In this document: positions 7,847-15,920 of the stretch, piece by piece
Layout of the letters: each line of letters opens with the position of its first letter
Numbering within the stretch: the first letter of the stretch is position 1
Assembly: GCF_016714285.1 (NCBI RefSeq)
Contig: NZ_JADJNN010000015.1
Location: 62,001 to 126,000 of the forward strand
DNA: 64,000 nucleotides
Origin: Nannocystis sp.
GTDB lineage: Bacteria > Myxococcota_A > Polyangia > Nannocystales > Nannocystaceae
Direction: 5' to 3'
Program-made: the position numbers and the translations under genes
Notes under the pieces: generated by a model
The model's database searches: none
The model's input: only the letters and a program-made list of their open reading frames with translations
Told to the model about the DNA's origin: nothing

Positions 7847-10465
7847 TCACCGGTTCTTGGGCTTGATCGGCATCAACTCTCCGGGTGGCTCGTCGGTCGG
7901 GGTCGGGGTCGGCGGGGGCGGGCTGTCGTCGTACTTCGCGAGGTAGGCCGCCGCCGCCGCGTTGCCCGGGTCGAGCATGCGCAGCTTCTTGTAGTAATCC
8001 ACCGCCACCGCGGTGCGCCCGAGCAGCTCCGCCGAGCGGGCCGCACCCGCCAGCGCGTCGCGGTTGCTCGGCGACACCCCGACGGCCCGCTTGTACCAGC
8101 TGAACGCGACGTCGTGGTTGTTCTGCCGCGCGAAGCCTGCCGCCAGGCAGAAGCAGAGGTTGAAGTTCTGGGTCGGGTCGGCGCCGCGGTCGACCGCGTC
8201 GAGCAGCATCTTCACGCCCTGCGTGTCGCCCTGCCGGACCTTCTGACAGCCGGTCGAGATCAACACCTCGACCTTCTCCTGCGCGCCCGCGGGCGGCGTC
8301 CCGGGCGGCCGCACGACGGCGACCTTGGTGTCGCCCGGCGTCGGCGTCGGATCGACCGCGGGCGGCGTCGTCGGCTCGGGGTCGGGTTCGGGCGTCGGCT
8401 CGGGGTCGCTGGGCGGCACCGCGGCCTCGGGGTCGCCGTTCTCCGACAACATGTCCTGGCGATCGAGCGCCTCGAGCATGGTCTTGGCCGCCGGCTGATC
8501 GGGCACGCGATCGAGGATCTTCCGCAGCAGGGTGCGCGCGTCGTCGACGTTGCCGCTGCGCCACAGCGCCAGCGCCAGCACCGACTGGCTCAAGGTCGAC
8601 GGGTTGGCCAGGCCCAGCAGCGAGGTCAGCAGGCCCGGCGGCGGCGTGCGCAGCTCGCCGCGCCACAGCGCCGCGCCCTTGACCAGCGCCACCAGCTCCT
8701 CACTGTCGGCCGGCAGCGTCGCCGTCGGCTTGCCCTCGACCAGCGCCTGCAGGGCCATCACGCGCGCGAGCTGATCGGCATCGACGCTGTCATCGAGCGC
8801 CGCGAGCAGCTCCTGCGCCGCGATCGGATCCTCGGCGCTGCGGGTCTGGGCCTGTCCGCCCATCGCCGCCGGCTCGAGCATCACCGCGATCTTGCACGCC
8901 AGCGCCCGCATCAACACCAGCTCGGCCAGAGTCAGCCGCGCCTGCGCGACCGCCCCGGGCGCGCGCGCCGGGTCGTCGATGACCCGCTGCAGCGCCGCCT
9001 GCACCTTGTTGCTCTCCTTGAAGCCGAGGTTGCGGATCGCCTTGCGCGCCTGCTCGAGCTCCTGGACGCTGACCTGCTCCGGCGCGCTCGGGCGGGCCTC
9101 CTTCGGGTCGACCTTGGGGCCCTGCGCCGAACCACCGAGGTTGAAGATCTTCTCCCGCAGGCTCGGCACCCCGAACACGATGCCCGCCGCCGCCACGACC
9201 CCGAGCAGCCCCCACAGCGGCGCCGAGCTGCGCCCGCCCGGCTCCGGCATCTTCACGATCACGACCTCGGGCGGCCGCGTCAGCTCGGCGGTCTCACCGG
9301 TCTCGGCGCTGCCCGGCTCATCCGCGTCGACCGGCTGCGTCGGCTGCGTCGGCTCCGCGATCTCCGGGCGCACGGCCTTCGCCGCGAGCGCGGCCTGCTC
9401 GGCCGCCCGGGCCGCCGCCGCCGCCTGCCGCAGCTCCGCGGTCTGCACCGCCGGCATGCTGACCGGGGTGGTGCCTGAACGTCCCGAACCCATGGCCGCG
9501 GCCGCGGTCGGCCGCGGCGCCTCGGCGCGCAAGGTCTTCGGGTCCGGCCGCGCCGGGTCGACCCGGGTCATCGCGCCCGTGAAGGTGCCGGTCGACCGCT
9601 CCGCCCGCTCGCGCGCCCGCTGACCGTCGACGGCCTGCACGGCCTTCTCCGCGCTGGCAGCGGCCGCCCGCGCCAGATCGGCGACGAGGATCGGCTGGCT
9701 GCGCAGCTTGCTCGACTCGCTGGCCGGCACGTCGCGGCGATCGTCGCCACCCGTGACCGCCTTGGTCACCGCCTCGAGCATCGAGGCCGGCGTGTTGCGA
9801 CCCCCCGCGCGACCGTCAGATCGCTCGGGCACCGAGAAGCTCCGCGGCTCCGGCACACCCGGCGCCCGACCCCGCCGCGACAGCGCACCATCCTCCGCAG
9901 CGCCCGCAGCACCCCCTGAAGCCCGCGACGCCGCGAACTCGGGCGGCGCCGGCAAGGCGGTGTCGAACTCCGGCGGCGCCGGCAGCGGGTCATCGACCGG
10001 CGGGCGCCGCAGGCCCGAACCAGCGCCCGTCATCCCGAAGCGCACCGTCTCCTCGCGCCGGACATCATCGGCCGGTCCACCGAAGGCCGGCGGCGGCCCG
10101 AGCTCGCCAGCAGGCGACACCTCGCTCGCGCGAAACACCCGCGGCAGCCCCTCGGCGCCGATGAACAGCGACGACAGCTCCGGCAGATCGCCGAGCTTGA
10201 TGAAGGACTGACCCGTGCGCGAGATCTGGTCCTCCGGCCGCAAGCGACCGTCCAGCACGTGCTCCACCACCCGCCGCAGGTCCGGCAGCACGAACATGTG
10301 CTTGTCCGTGGTGACCAGCTTCCACGGCGCCGCCACGGCGTCCGGGTCCGGCTCCGCGTGGAACATGTGCGAACAGACCGAACAGCGCAGCGTCACGCCC
10401 TCCGGACCGACCTGGCTGGGGTCGAGGGCGAACTCAGTGCTGCACTTGGTGCATCGAATGATCAC
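7847..10465 (-). CDS. MJ0042-type zinc-finger protein with one TM segment and C-terminal TPR-like region
   Basis: 872 residues from a GTG at 10465. The N-terminus carries a four-Cys knuckle (C5, C8, C28, C31; RCTKC...RCSVC) of the MJ0042 type, directly followed by a roughly 60-residue GYF-like domain (WKLVTTDKHMFVLPDLRRVV). A long low-complexity Pro/Ala/Arg region separates this from a TM helix near 416-436 (WGLLGVVAAAGIVFG). The C-terminal approximately 420 residues are helical with TPR-like repeats and a Pro/Glu-rich insert, presumably outside the membrane. This architecture is common in myxobacteria and is linked there to regulatory or motility proteins, but no specific role can be assigned. 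Overlap with other frames was ignored because codon bias favours this one. Confidence 0.82.
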   Translation of the reverse strand: MIIRCTKCSTEFALDPSQVGPEGVTLRCSVCSHMFHAEPDPDAVAAPWKLVTTDKHMFVLPDLRRVVEHVLDGRLRPEDQISRTGQSFIKLGDLPELSSLFIGAEGLPRVFRASEVSPAGELGPPPAFGGPADDVRREETVRFGMTGAGSGLRRPPVDDPLPAPPEFDTALPAPPEFAASRASGGAAGAAEDGALSRRGRAPGVPEPRSFSVPERSDGRAGGRNTPASMLEAVTKAVTGGDDRRDVPASESSKLRSQPILVADLARAAAASAEKAVQAVDGQRARERAERSTGTFTGAMTRVDPARPDPKTLRAEAPRPTAAAAMGSGRSGTTPVSMPAVQTAELRQAAAAARAAEQAALAAKAVRPEIAEPTQPTQPVDADEPGSAETGETAELTRPPEVVIVKMPEPGGRSSAPLWGLLGVVAAAGIVFGVPSLREKIFNLGGSAQGPKVDPKEARPSAPEQVSVQELEQARKAIRNLGFKESNKVQAALQRVIDDPARAPGAVAQARLTLAELVLMRALACKIAVMLEPAAMGGQAQTRSAEDPIAAQELLAALDDSVDADQLARVMALQALVEGKPTATLPADSEELVALVKGAALWRGELRTPPPGLLTSLLGLANPSTLSQSVLALALWRSGNVDDARTLLRKILDRVPDQPAAKTMLEALDRQDMLSENGDPEAAVPPSDPEPTPEPDPEPTTPPAVDPTPTPGDTKVAVVRPPGTPPAGAQEKVEVLISTGCQKVRQGDTQGVKMLLDAVDRGADPTQNFNLCFCLAAGFARQNNHDVAFSWYKRAVGVSPSNRDALAGAARSAELLGRTAVAVDYYKKLRMLDPGNAAAAAYLAKYDDSPPPPTPTPTDEPPGELMPIKPKNR

Positions 10466-10765
10466 GGGCTAGCTCGCTCGGCGCACCATAACACAGACAC
10501 GGCCCGACCCCGCATGGGCGCCGCGGCGCAGAGGGTGAGGCGTCGGCATGGGCACCGTCAAGGGTCAAGTTCTCCGGTATCAAGCCGCCCCACCAGCGCA
10601 GCCCGAGACGAGCTTGGGGGCCCGAAGGACCAGGCCGGCCAGCTCGCTGCACCCGACCGGCGTTCAACAGCCCACGCACCCCTGACCAGCGCGCCTGACG
10701 ACCCACAACCGGCCGTTCACGGCGACATCGGCCGCCGCAGCCAGGGACCGCAGTCAGACCAACGA
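10466..10765. other. 300-bp gap with no recognised gene
   Basis: Lies upstream of the zinc-finger/TPR gene (starts 10465) and downstream of the small zinc ribbon (ends 10766). No RNA motif, terminator or convincing small gene was seen; it presumably contains the promoter of the gene at 10465. Confidence 0.5.
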
Positions 10766-10975
10766 TCAACTGGAGGCCACCGCCACCGCCCCGCCGACCA
10801 CCGACGCGAGCACCGCCGTGGCGAGGAAGGCCGCGAACAGCAGCATCGCCAGCGGCGCCCGCTTGTCGGGCTCGAGCCCGGCCTCGGCCTTGCACCGCGG
10901 ACAATGCTCCGGCGCGCCCTCGGCCGGACCGGCGAAGCGCTGATGGCAGCGCGAGCAGTGGTACTGCATGCCCAT
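10766..10975 (-). CDS. short zinc-ribbon protein with C-terminal TM helix
   Basis: A 69-residue protein with paired CxxC motifs (CSRC at 7-10, CPRC at 25-28), an acidic/basic linker, and one C-terminal hydrophobic helix (MLLFAAFLATAVLASVVGG), so a tail-anchored rubredoxin-like knuckle. A TTGACA box (10999-11004) and TAACCC (10976-10981) 17 nt apart sit directly against the annotated ATG; the transcript would then begin near the second ATG at 10969 (MQYHCS), which may be the real, leaderless start. Divergent from the response regulator. Function unknown. Confidence 0.75.
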   Translation of the reverse strand: MGMQYHCSRCHQRFAGPAEGAPEHCPRCKAEAGLEPDKRAPLAMLLFAAFLATAVLASVVGGAVAVASS

Positions 10976-11004
10976 GGGTTACGCCGCGCTCGCCCCGCTG
11001 TCAA
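10976..11004 (-). promoter_or_regulatory. TTGACA-N17-TAACCC promoter candidate
   Basis: On the minus strand TTGACA (10999-11004) is 17 nt from TAACCC (10976-10981). Predicted initiation about 7 nt further on falls at the internal ATG of the zinc-ribbon gene. Confidence 0.5.
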
Positions 11005-11019
11005 CGACTCCCCGGCCCC

Positions 11020-11048
11020 TTGTCAGCGCCGCCGACTTGCCGTACGCG
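11020..11048 (+). promoter_or_regulatory. TTGTCA-N17-TACGCG promoter candidate
   Basis: TTGTCA (11020-11025) and TACGCG (11043-11048) are 17 nt apart and end 2 nt before the ATG at 11051, so the transcript would begin near the in-frame GTG at 11057. The box is back to back with the divergent promoter at 10976-11004. Confidence 0.45.
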
Positions 11049-11050
11049 TC

Positions 11051-11785
11051 ATGGTCGTGGATCTGCGGCGTGTCCTGCTGGTCGAAGACGACGCCCGCCT
11101 CGCCGAGCGCACCGCCGAGTACCTGCAGGGCCACGACTTCACCGTCGAGGTCGCAGCGGACGGCGAGCTGGGCCTGGCCCGGGCCCTGTCCGGCGAGCAC
11201 GACGTGGTCCTCCTCGACATCATGCTGCCGCGCCGCGACGGCCTCAGCGTGTGCCGCGAGCTCCGCCAGAGATCGGCTGTCCCGGTGCTGATGCTCTCGG
11301 CCCGCAGCGAGGAGATCGACCGCGTGCTCGGGCTCGAGCTCGGCGCCGATGACTACCTCGCCAAGCCCTTCAGCCCCCGCGAGCTGGTCGCCCGCATCCG
11401 GGCCGTGCTCCGCCGCGGCGCCGCCACCACGGCCACGAGCGGCGGAGCCCTGCGCAGCTGCGGCCCGCTGCGCGTCGACCGCGACCGCCACCGCGCCACC
11501 GTCGAGGGCGTCGCCTGCGAGCTCACGGCCTACCAGTTCGACCTCCTGTGGATCCTCGCCGGCGCGCCCGAGCAGGTCCTGACCCGCGAGCAGATCCACC
11601 AGCGCCTGCGCGCCCTCCGGGGCGAAGCCCCCAGCGACTTCGACCCCTCCGTCGACCGATCGATCGACGTCCACCTCAGCAAGGTCCGCGCCGCCCTCGC
11701 CAGCGCCCACCCCAGCGGCGCCGGCCTCATCCGCACCCTCCGCGGCGTCGGCTACATGCTGGTCCCGAAGGACCAGGACCCGTGA
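11051..11785 (+). CDS. OmpR/PhoB-family response regulator
   Basis: Two-component DNA-binding regulator, 244 residues. Receiver domain: acidic pair D13/D14, phospho-acceptor Asp56 in LLDIMLP, Thr/Ser region MLSA and Lys in LAKPFSP (about 105). The C-terminal winged-helix domain (ELTAYQFDLLWIL to RGVGYML) is of the OmpR type and binds target promoters. The ATG at 11051 is annotated; a GTG at 11057 (MDLRRVLLVEDD) is possible if the transcript is leaderless. A sensor kinase starts 37 bp downstream, in the same operon. A short imperfect direct repeat (11764-11788 and 11807-11829) spans this gene's stop codon and the kinase start. Confidence 0.95.
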   Translation: MVVDLRRVLLVEDDARLAERTAEYLQGHDFTVEVAADGELGLARALSGEHDVVLLDIMLPRRDGLSVCRELRQRSAVPVLMLSARSEEIDRVLGLELGADDYLAKPFSPRELVARIRAVLRRGAATTATSGGALRSCGPLRVDRDRHRATVEGVACELTAYQFDLLWILAGAPEQVLTREQIHQRLRALRGEAPSDFDPSVDRSIDVHLSKVRAALASAHPSGAGLIRTLRGVGYMLVPKDQDP

Positions 11786-11822
11786 CCGTCCCGACCCACA
11801 CGCTCGCCCCGAAGGACGACCC

Positions 11823-13247
11823 GTGACCGACGCCCCCGCGTCGCCGCCTCGCACGCACCCCGAGAGCCGCCGCCGCGGCGGCCTGTTCCGCCGCATCTAC
11901 CTCAGCTTCGTCCTCACCGTCGTCGCCTTCGCCGCCCTCGTCGGCCTCGCCGTCCTCACCCTCGCGTCCCCCTACGACGCCGCCTGGGTCGAGTCCGTCG
12001 ACGCCGCTGTCACCGCCCGCGAACCCGCGCTCACCCAGCAGCTCGCCGACCGCCCCGCCCTCGAGCGCGAGCTCGCCGCCCTCGCCGACGAGCTCCAGCT
12101 GCGCGCCGTCCTCGTCGACCCCGACGGCAAGCGCCTCGCCGGCGACCCCGCCACCCGCGGCCCCCGCGGCCCCCGCGGCCTCAAACAGCGCCAGCGCGCC
12201 CGCCTCCTGCGCGGCCAGCCCATGGTCCACCGCGACGAACGCGGCCCCGCCCTCAGCTTCGGCCTGTCCGACCCCGACGGCCAGCTGGTCGCCGTGCTCT
12301 CCCTCGACACCGGCGACGGCCCGGCCCCACGCGCCCGCCTCCTGGCCCTCGCCCTGCTCGGCTTGCTCGCCGCCCTCGCCGTCGGCGCCTGGCCCCTGGC
12401 CCGCTCGCTCACGCGAAGGATCGCCGCGCTCGAGCTCGGCGCCGGACGCATCGCCCGCGGCGAGCTCGGCCACCGCGTCCCGGGCCGCCCCGCCGGCGAC
12501 GAGCTCGACCGCCTCGGCGACGCCTTCAACGAGATGGCCGCCCGCCTCGAGGCGATGCTCCGCGGCCAGCGAGCCCTGCTCACCAACGTCTCGCACGAGC
12601 TGCGCACCCCGATCGCCCGCATGCGCGTGCTCGCCGAGCTGCTCGGCGAACGCGTCGACGCCCTGCCAAACCAGGACCACCCGGGCGTGACCCGCCTGCG
12701 CCGCGGCATCGCCGAGCTCGGCGAAGATCTGCTCGAGCTGGAGACCCTGATCTCCGACCTCCTCACCTCCGGCCGCCTCGACCTCGCCGGCACCAAGGCC
12801 CTCCAGCGCAGCCGCGTCGAGCTCGCCCCCCTGCTGACCCGCCTCGCCGCCCGCGTCGACGCCCGCGCCCGCTGCGAGCCGCAAGAACTGCACGCCGAGC
12901 TCGACCTCGTCCTCGTCGAGCGCCTGCTCGCCAACCTCCTCCACAACGCCCGCCGCGCCTGTCCCCAGGGACAGATCGATCTCTCCGCCCGCGTCGACGC
13001 CGACCAGCTGATCCTGAGCGTCGAGGACGAGGGCCCCGGCATCGCCCCCGCCGACCGCGCGACGATCTTCGACCCCTTCACCCGCCTCGACGCCGCCCGC
13101 GCCCGCGACCACGGCGGGGTCGGCCTCGGCCTCTACCTCTGCCGCCAGATCGCCCAGGCCCACGGCGGCACGATCACCGCCGAGGACCGCCCCGGCGGCG
13201 CCCAGGGGGCCCGCCTCGCCGTCCGCCTCCCGCTCGCCACCACGTGA
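11823..13247 (+). CDS. sensor histidine kinase
   Basis: Membrane sensor kinase partner of the upstream regulator; 474 residues from a GTG at 11823. TM1 at about 23-47, a roughly 125-residue periplasmic sensor region, TM2 at about 172-195, HAMP domain (to about 245), HisKA box VSHELRTP with phospho-His258, then an HATPase domain with N box LLANLLHNAR, G1 VEDEGPGIAP and G2 GGVGLGLYLC. All catalytic motifs are intact. Next to the N box the sequence ACPQGQ is encoded by a CTGTCCCCAGGGACAG palindrome where related kinases usually have a TPxGG turn; this may be an inserted repeat. The signal sensed is unknown. Confidence 0.95.
   Translation: MTDAPASPPRTHPESRRRGGLFRRIYLSFVLTVVAFAALVGLAVLTLASPYDAAWVESVDAAVTAREPALTQQLADRPALERELAALADELQLRAVLVDPDGKRLAGDPATRGPRGPRGLKQRQRARLLRGQPMVHRDERGPALSFGLSDPDGQLVAVLSLDTGDGPAPRARLLALALLGLLAALAVGAWPLARSLTRRIAALELGAGRIARGELGHRVPGRPAGDELDRLGDAFNEMAARLEAMLRGQRALLTNVSHELRTPIARMRVLAELLGERVDALPNQDHPGVTRLRRGIAELGEDLLELETLISDLLTSGRLDLAGTKALQRSRVELAPLLTRLAARVDARARCEPQELHAELDLVLVERLLANLLHNARRACPQGQIDLSARVDADQLILSVEDEGPGIAPADRATIFDPFTRLDAARARDHGGVGLGLYLCRQIAQAHGGTITAEDRPGGAQGARLAVRLPLATT
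12959..12974. repeat. CTGTCCC-CA-GGGACAG palindrome in the kinase gene
   Basis: Perfect 7-bp inverted repeat inside the HATPase coding region; encodes C-P-Q-G-Q. Member of the scattered palindrome family. Confidence 0.55.
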
Positions 13248-13313
13248 GCGCGAGCCCGCGCGGTGACACTCCAGACCCGCCTTGGTACCGTCGCCCGCTG
13301 GAGTGATAGCCCG

Positions 13314-13586
13314 ATGACGCCCAAAGAACTCGCCGAATTCTTCGCCCTCCTGACCATCCTCGAGCCCGACACGATCATCTGCAAACTGGCCGCCCGCCTC
13401 GCCACCGCCAGCACGGCGAGCGAGGGCGAGACGGACCACAACATCATCCTCGAGATGCGCCAGCATTCGGCCCAGATCGCCGAGGAGCTGGCCTCCCTCA
13501 GCGCCGCCAAGCTCGACCGCAAGGCCGCCCTCGTCGGCAAGTTCTTCGACGCCGCCCACGCCGACCACGGCCACGCCGCGAGCTGA
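13314..13586 (+). CDS. small helical protein of unknown function
   Basis: A 90-residue acidic/alanine-rich, mostly helical protein starting MTPKELAEFF, with no signal peptide and no known motif. GGAG lies 10 nt before the ATG at 13314; a GTG at 13263 would add 17 residues of unlikely composition. It follows the kinase by 66 bp on the same strand and precedes a strong hairpin, so it may be the last gene of the two-component operon. Probably real; function unknown. Confidence 0.6.
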   Translation: MTPKELAEFFALLTILEPDTIICKLAARLATASTASEGETDHNIILEMRQHSAQIAEELASLSAAKLDRKAALVGKFFDAAHADHGHAAS

Positions 13587-13601
13587 CCCCGCGTCGCCCA
13601 T

Positions 13602-13627
13602 GGCGGCCGTCGACCGCGACGGCCGCC
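13602..13627 (+). terminator. strong hairpin after the small gene
   Basis: GGCGGCCGTCG (13602-13612) pairs perfectly with CGACGGCCGCC (13617-13627) around a 4-nt loop. No T-tract. Likely terminator of the operon ending at 13586. Confidence 0.5.
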
Positions 13628-13641
13628 AACACCATTGTTGG

Positions 13642-13655
13642 CAACAAATTTGTTG
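13642..13655. promoter_or_regulatory. CAACAAATTTGTTG palindrome upstream of pyrE
   Basis: Perfect 14-bp palindrome in an AT-rich patch 48 bp before pyrE, preceded by CCAACA-CCAT-TGTTGG (13626-13641) and embedded in a direct repeat TTGTTGGCA (13637-13645 and 13651-13659). The layout suggests a dimeric repressor site. Confidence 0.4.
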
Positions 13656-13702
13656 GCACCCTGGACCGTGGATAGCCCGCCTCGTGTTATGGCTCGGGCG
13701 CC

Positions 13703-14374
13703 ATGGAACCCTACCAGCAGGCGTTCATCGAGCTGCTCGTCCGCCACGAGGTGCTGCGCTTCGGCGACTTCACCCTCAAGTCCGGCCGCCGCTCGCCGTA
13801 CTTCGTCAACGCCGGCCAGTTCCGCACCGGCGCCGCGATCGCCGGCCTCGGCCGCGCCTACGCGGCCTGTATGCGCCGCGCCGAGCTGCCCTGCGACCTC
13901 CTGTTCGGCCCGGCCTACAAGGGCGTGCCCCTGGCCGTCGCCACCGCGATCGCCCTGTCCGAGCTCGGCCACGACGTCCCGTTCTGCTTCGACCGCAAGG
14001 AGCAGAAGGACCACGGCGAGGGCGGCTGGTTCGTCGGCACCACCCCGCAAGCCGGCATGCGCGTGGTCATCGTCGACGACGTGATCACCTCCGGCAAGTC
14101 GATCCACGAGAGCGTCGCCCTCCTGCGCCGAACTGCTGACATTCACATCGCCGGGGTCGTCGTCGCCGTCGACCGCCAGGAGCGCGGCACCGGCGATCGC
14201 AGCACCCTCGCCGAGCTGCAAGATGAGCTCCACGCCCCGGTCCGACCGATCGTCACGATCCGCGAGGTCATCGCCCACCTCCACGGCCGCAGCGTCGACG
14301 GCCGCGTCCTCCTCGACGACGAGCGCCGCAGCGCGATGGAGGCCCACCTGGCGGCCCATGGGGCGCGTACCTGA
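13703..14374 (+). CDS. pyrE: orotate phosphoribosyltransferase
   Basis: Catalyses orotate plus PRPP to OMP, step five of de novo pyrimidine synthesis, in the cytoplasm. The 223-residue protein shows the N-terminal FGDFTLKSGRRSPYF segment, substrate loop FCFDRKEQKDHGEGG, and the PRPP-binding signature VVIVDDVITSGKS. Length and motif order match the family. No other pyr gene is nearby. A palindrome and repeats upstream (13626-13659) may carry control by a repressor. The stop codon lies inside a TTCG-loop hairpin (14369-14388). Confidence 0.96.
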   Translation: MEPYQQAFIELLVRHEVLRFGDFTLKSGRRSPYFVNAGQFRTGAAIAGLGRAYAACMRRAELPCDLLFGPAYKGVPLAVATAIALSELGHDVPFCFDRKEQKDHGEGGWFVGTTPQAGMRVVIVDDVITSGKSIHESVALLRRTADIHIAGVVVAVDRQERGTGDRSTLAELQDELHAPVRPIVTIREVIAHLHGRSVDGRVLLDDERRSAMEAHLAAHGART

Positions 14375-14388
14375 GCTTCGGGACAGGT
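14369..14388. repeat. TTCG-loop hairpin over the pyrE stop codon
   Basis: ACCTGAGC-TTCG-GGACAGGT pairs with two mismatches and a stable TTCG tetraloop. The closely related ACCTGACC-TTCG-GGACAGGT occurs at 16025-16044 and 21925-21944. Possible terminator or repeat relic. Confidence 0.45.
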
Positions 14389-14436
14389 TCCATCAAGGCC
14401 TGCTCACCTCGCCATTGCCGCCGTTGCCGAGAGGAG

Positions 14437-14465
14437 TTGACGCTGTCAGGGCGACTGTTCAAGCT
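14437..14465 (+). promoter_or_regulatory. TTGACG-N17-CAAGCT promoter candidate
   Basis: TTGACG (14437-14442) is 17 nt from CAAGCT (14460-14465). Predicted initiation falls on the ATG at 14472, implying a leaderless message. Confidence 0.4.
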
Positions 14466-14471
14466 CGAGCG

Positions 14472-14984
14472 ATGAAGTGTGAACTTGCCGTTGCGGTGGC
14501 GATGGCCGTGCCGACACCGGCTCAGGCGGGCGATGTCCGGCGCGGCAGCCCGCCGGTTGCGGCCAGCCTCCGCGGCCTCCGGACCATGGCCCTCGTCGAG
14601 ACCCCAGGCCCCAAGCTCGCGCCGCCGTTACCGCCGACAGCGGTCCCGAGTGCTGAGCCCCGCAGCGGCGTCGGCCTGATGATCGCGGGCGGGGTGGTGA
14701 TGGCCTTCGTCGCGGCGCCTGCGATCGGCGTCGGCGCCGCCGCCCCGAGCTCGGGGCAGTGCTGGAGCGTCGGCGGCAGCTGCGACGAGAACGGCGAGAG
14801 GCCCGGCTCGGGCCTGATCACGTTGGGTGTGCTCGCCGCTCTGGCTGGCGCGGGGCTCCTCGTCGGAGGTGGGGTTCGGTACAGCCAGTGGCGCAGGTGG
14901 AAGGCCAATCAGCAGACCTTCTCGCCACGCCTGGGACGAACCGCGCTGGGCACCGGGACCCTCGGCCTCACGCTGCGCTTTTGA
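14472..14984 (+). CDS. exported two-TM protein of unknown function
   Basis: 170 residues with a signal peptide ending near PAQA-GD, a Pro-rich linker, then two hydrophobic segments (LMIAGGVVMAFVAAPAIG and LGVLAALAGAGLLVGGG) flanking a Cys-containing loop. The C-terminus ends TGTLGLTLRF, very like the end of the protein at 139-1164 (TGATLVLRF), and the two-TM order is the same, so both belong to one family. Function unknown. A promoter candidate at 14437-14465 predicts a leaderless transcript starting at the ATG. Confidence 0.7.
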   Translation: MKCELAVAVAMAVPTPAQAGDVRRGSPPVAASLRGLRTMALVETPGPKLAPPLPPTAVPSAEPRSGVGLMIAGGVVMAFVAAPAIGVGAAAPSSGQCWSVGGSCDENGERPGSGLITLGVLAALAGAGLLVGGGVRYSQWRRWKANQQTFSPRLGRTALGTGTLGLTLRF

Positions 14985-15023
14985 GCGTCACCCGCAGCAG
15001 TGAGCCGCGGGTCAGCATCGGCG

Positions 15024-15920
15024 TCAGGGCTCGGCATCGGGGTCGTCCTCCCAGATGTCGAGCACGCCGAGCTTGGGCGTGAGCTCCGGCGTCAGCGCCT
15101 CACGCACCTGCTCCTCGGTCTGCTCGCCCGAGCGCAGGTCATCGCCGACGGTCATCTGCGTGCCATCCGGCTTGTCCAGCTTCGGCAGCGAGAGCAGGAA
15201 GCCGCCGTAGACGGGATTCGGGAACGCGATCCACTTCTTGCCCCACGCGGCGCGCTCGACCTGGGCGTTGGCGAGGCGCGTCGCCCACGGCACCGACGAG
15301 CTGAAGTCCTTGCTGAAGTCAGAGAGATTGTCGCCGAGCCACAGTACCGGCTGGCGCCGCCGCTCGCCCGCGACGAAGGCGTAATGATCGTACTTCTTGA
15401 CGCCGCCGCTCGGGGTCACGGTGCCCTGCATAAACAGATGTGTGCTCACCGGGTCGGCACCGCCGTCCGGCAGCGGCAGGCCGAGCGCCAGCAGGTTGGC
15501 GCAGGTGGCCTCGCGCACCTCCTCGAGGCGGCTCGTCACATAGAAGATCTCGATCGGATTGCCACGGCGGTCTCGCATCGCCGCGACCTCCTGCATGAAC
15601 TCGCGGGCGCCGGCCGTGAGCCGGGAGATCCCGGCCCGGCAGTAGCGATTCCAGCTGCCCTTCTCGTTGAAGTTGCGACCGCGGCGGACCAGCCAGGAGT
15701 TGTACTGGCTATTGTCGAGGAGGGTCTCGTCGAGGTCCGAGAAGATGCAGAAACGGTCCGCCCCGGAACCCAGCGCGTCCTCGCGGAGCGCGTCCCAGAT
15801 GCGCAGCCGCGCCAGCTCGAAGGCCTGCAGGTAGAGCGCGTGCTGCTCGGCGCTGGTGTCGAGCCAGACCAGAGCGTCGGTGTTGTTGTGCATGCCAAAG
15901 CGTCGATATGCGTGCGTCAT
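15024..15920 (-). CDS. HAD-superfamily acid phosphatase (e(P4)/class C-like) without signal peptide
   Basis: Predicted phosphomonoesterase or 5'-nucleotidase of the HAD superfamily, 298 residues. Motif I SDLDETLLDNS (D62, D64), motif II YVTSR, Lys in GVKKYDHY, and motif IV LGDNLSDF are intact. The N-terminal TSAEQHALYLQAFELA helix and the aromatic WxxY-rich loops match the lipoprotein e(P4) (class C) family. Unusually, there is no signal peptide or lipobox: the protein starts MTHAYRRFGM, so it would be cytoplasmic. GGAGG lies 6 nt before the ATG at 15920, and TTGTCA-N17-TAGCGT (15950-15978) forms a clear promoter. The promoter/RBS block recurs at 21838-21950 without the gene. Confidence 0.85.
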   Translation of the reverse strand: MTHAYRRFGMHNNTDALVWLDTSAEQHALYLQAFELARLRIWDALREDALGSGADRFCIFSDLDETLLDNSQYNSWLVRRGRNFNEKGSWNRYCRAGISRLTAGAREFMQEVAAMRDRRGNPIEIFYVTSRLEEVREATCANLLALGLPLPDGGADPVSTHLFMQGTVTPSGGVKKYDHYAFVAGERRRQPVLWLGDNLSDFSKDFSSSVPWATRLANAQVERAAWGKKWIAFPNPVYGGFLLSLPKLDKPDGTQMTVGDDLRSGEQTEEQVREALTPELTPKLGVLDIWEDDPDAEP

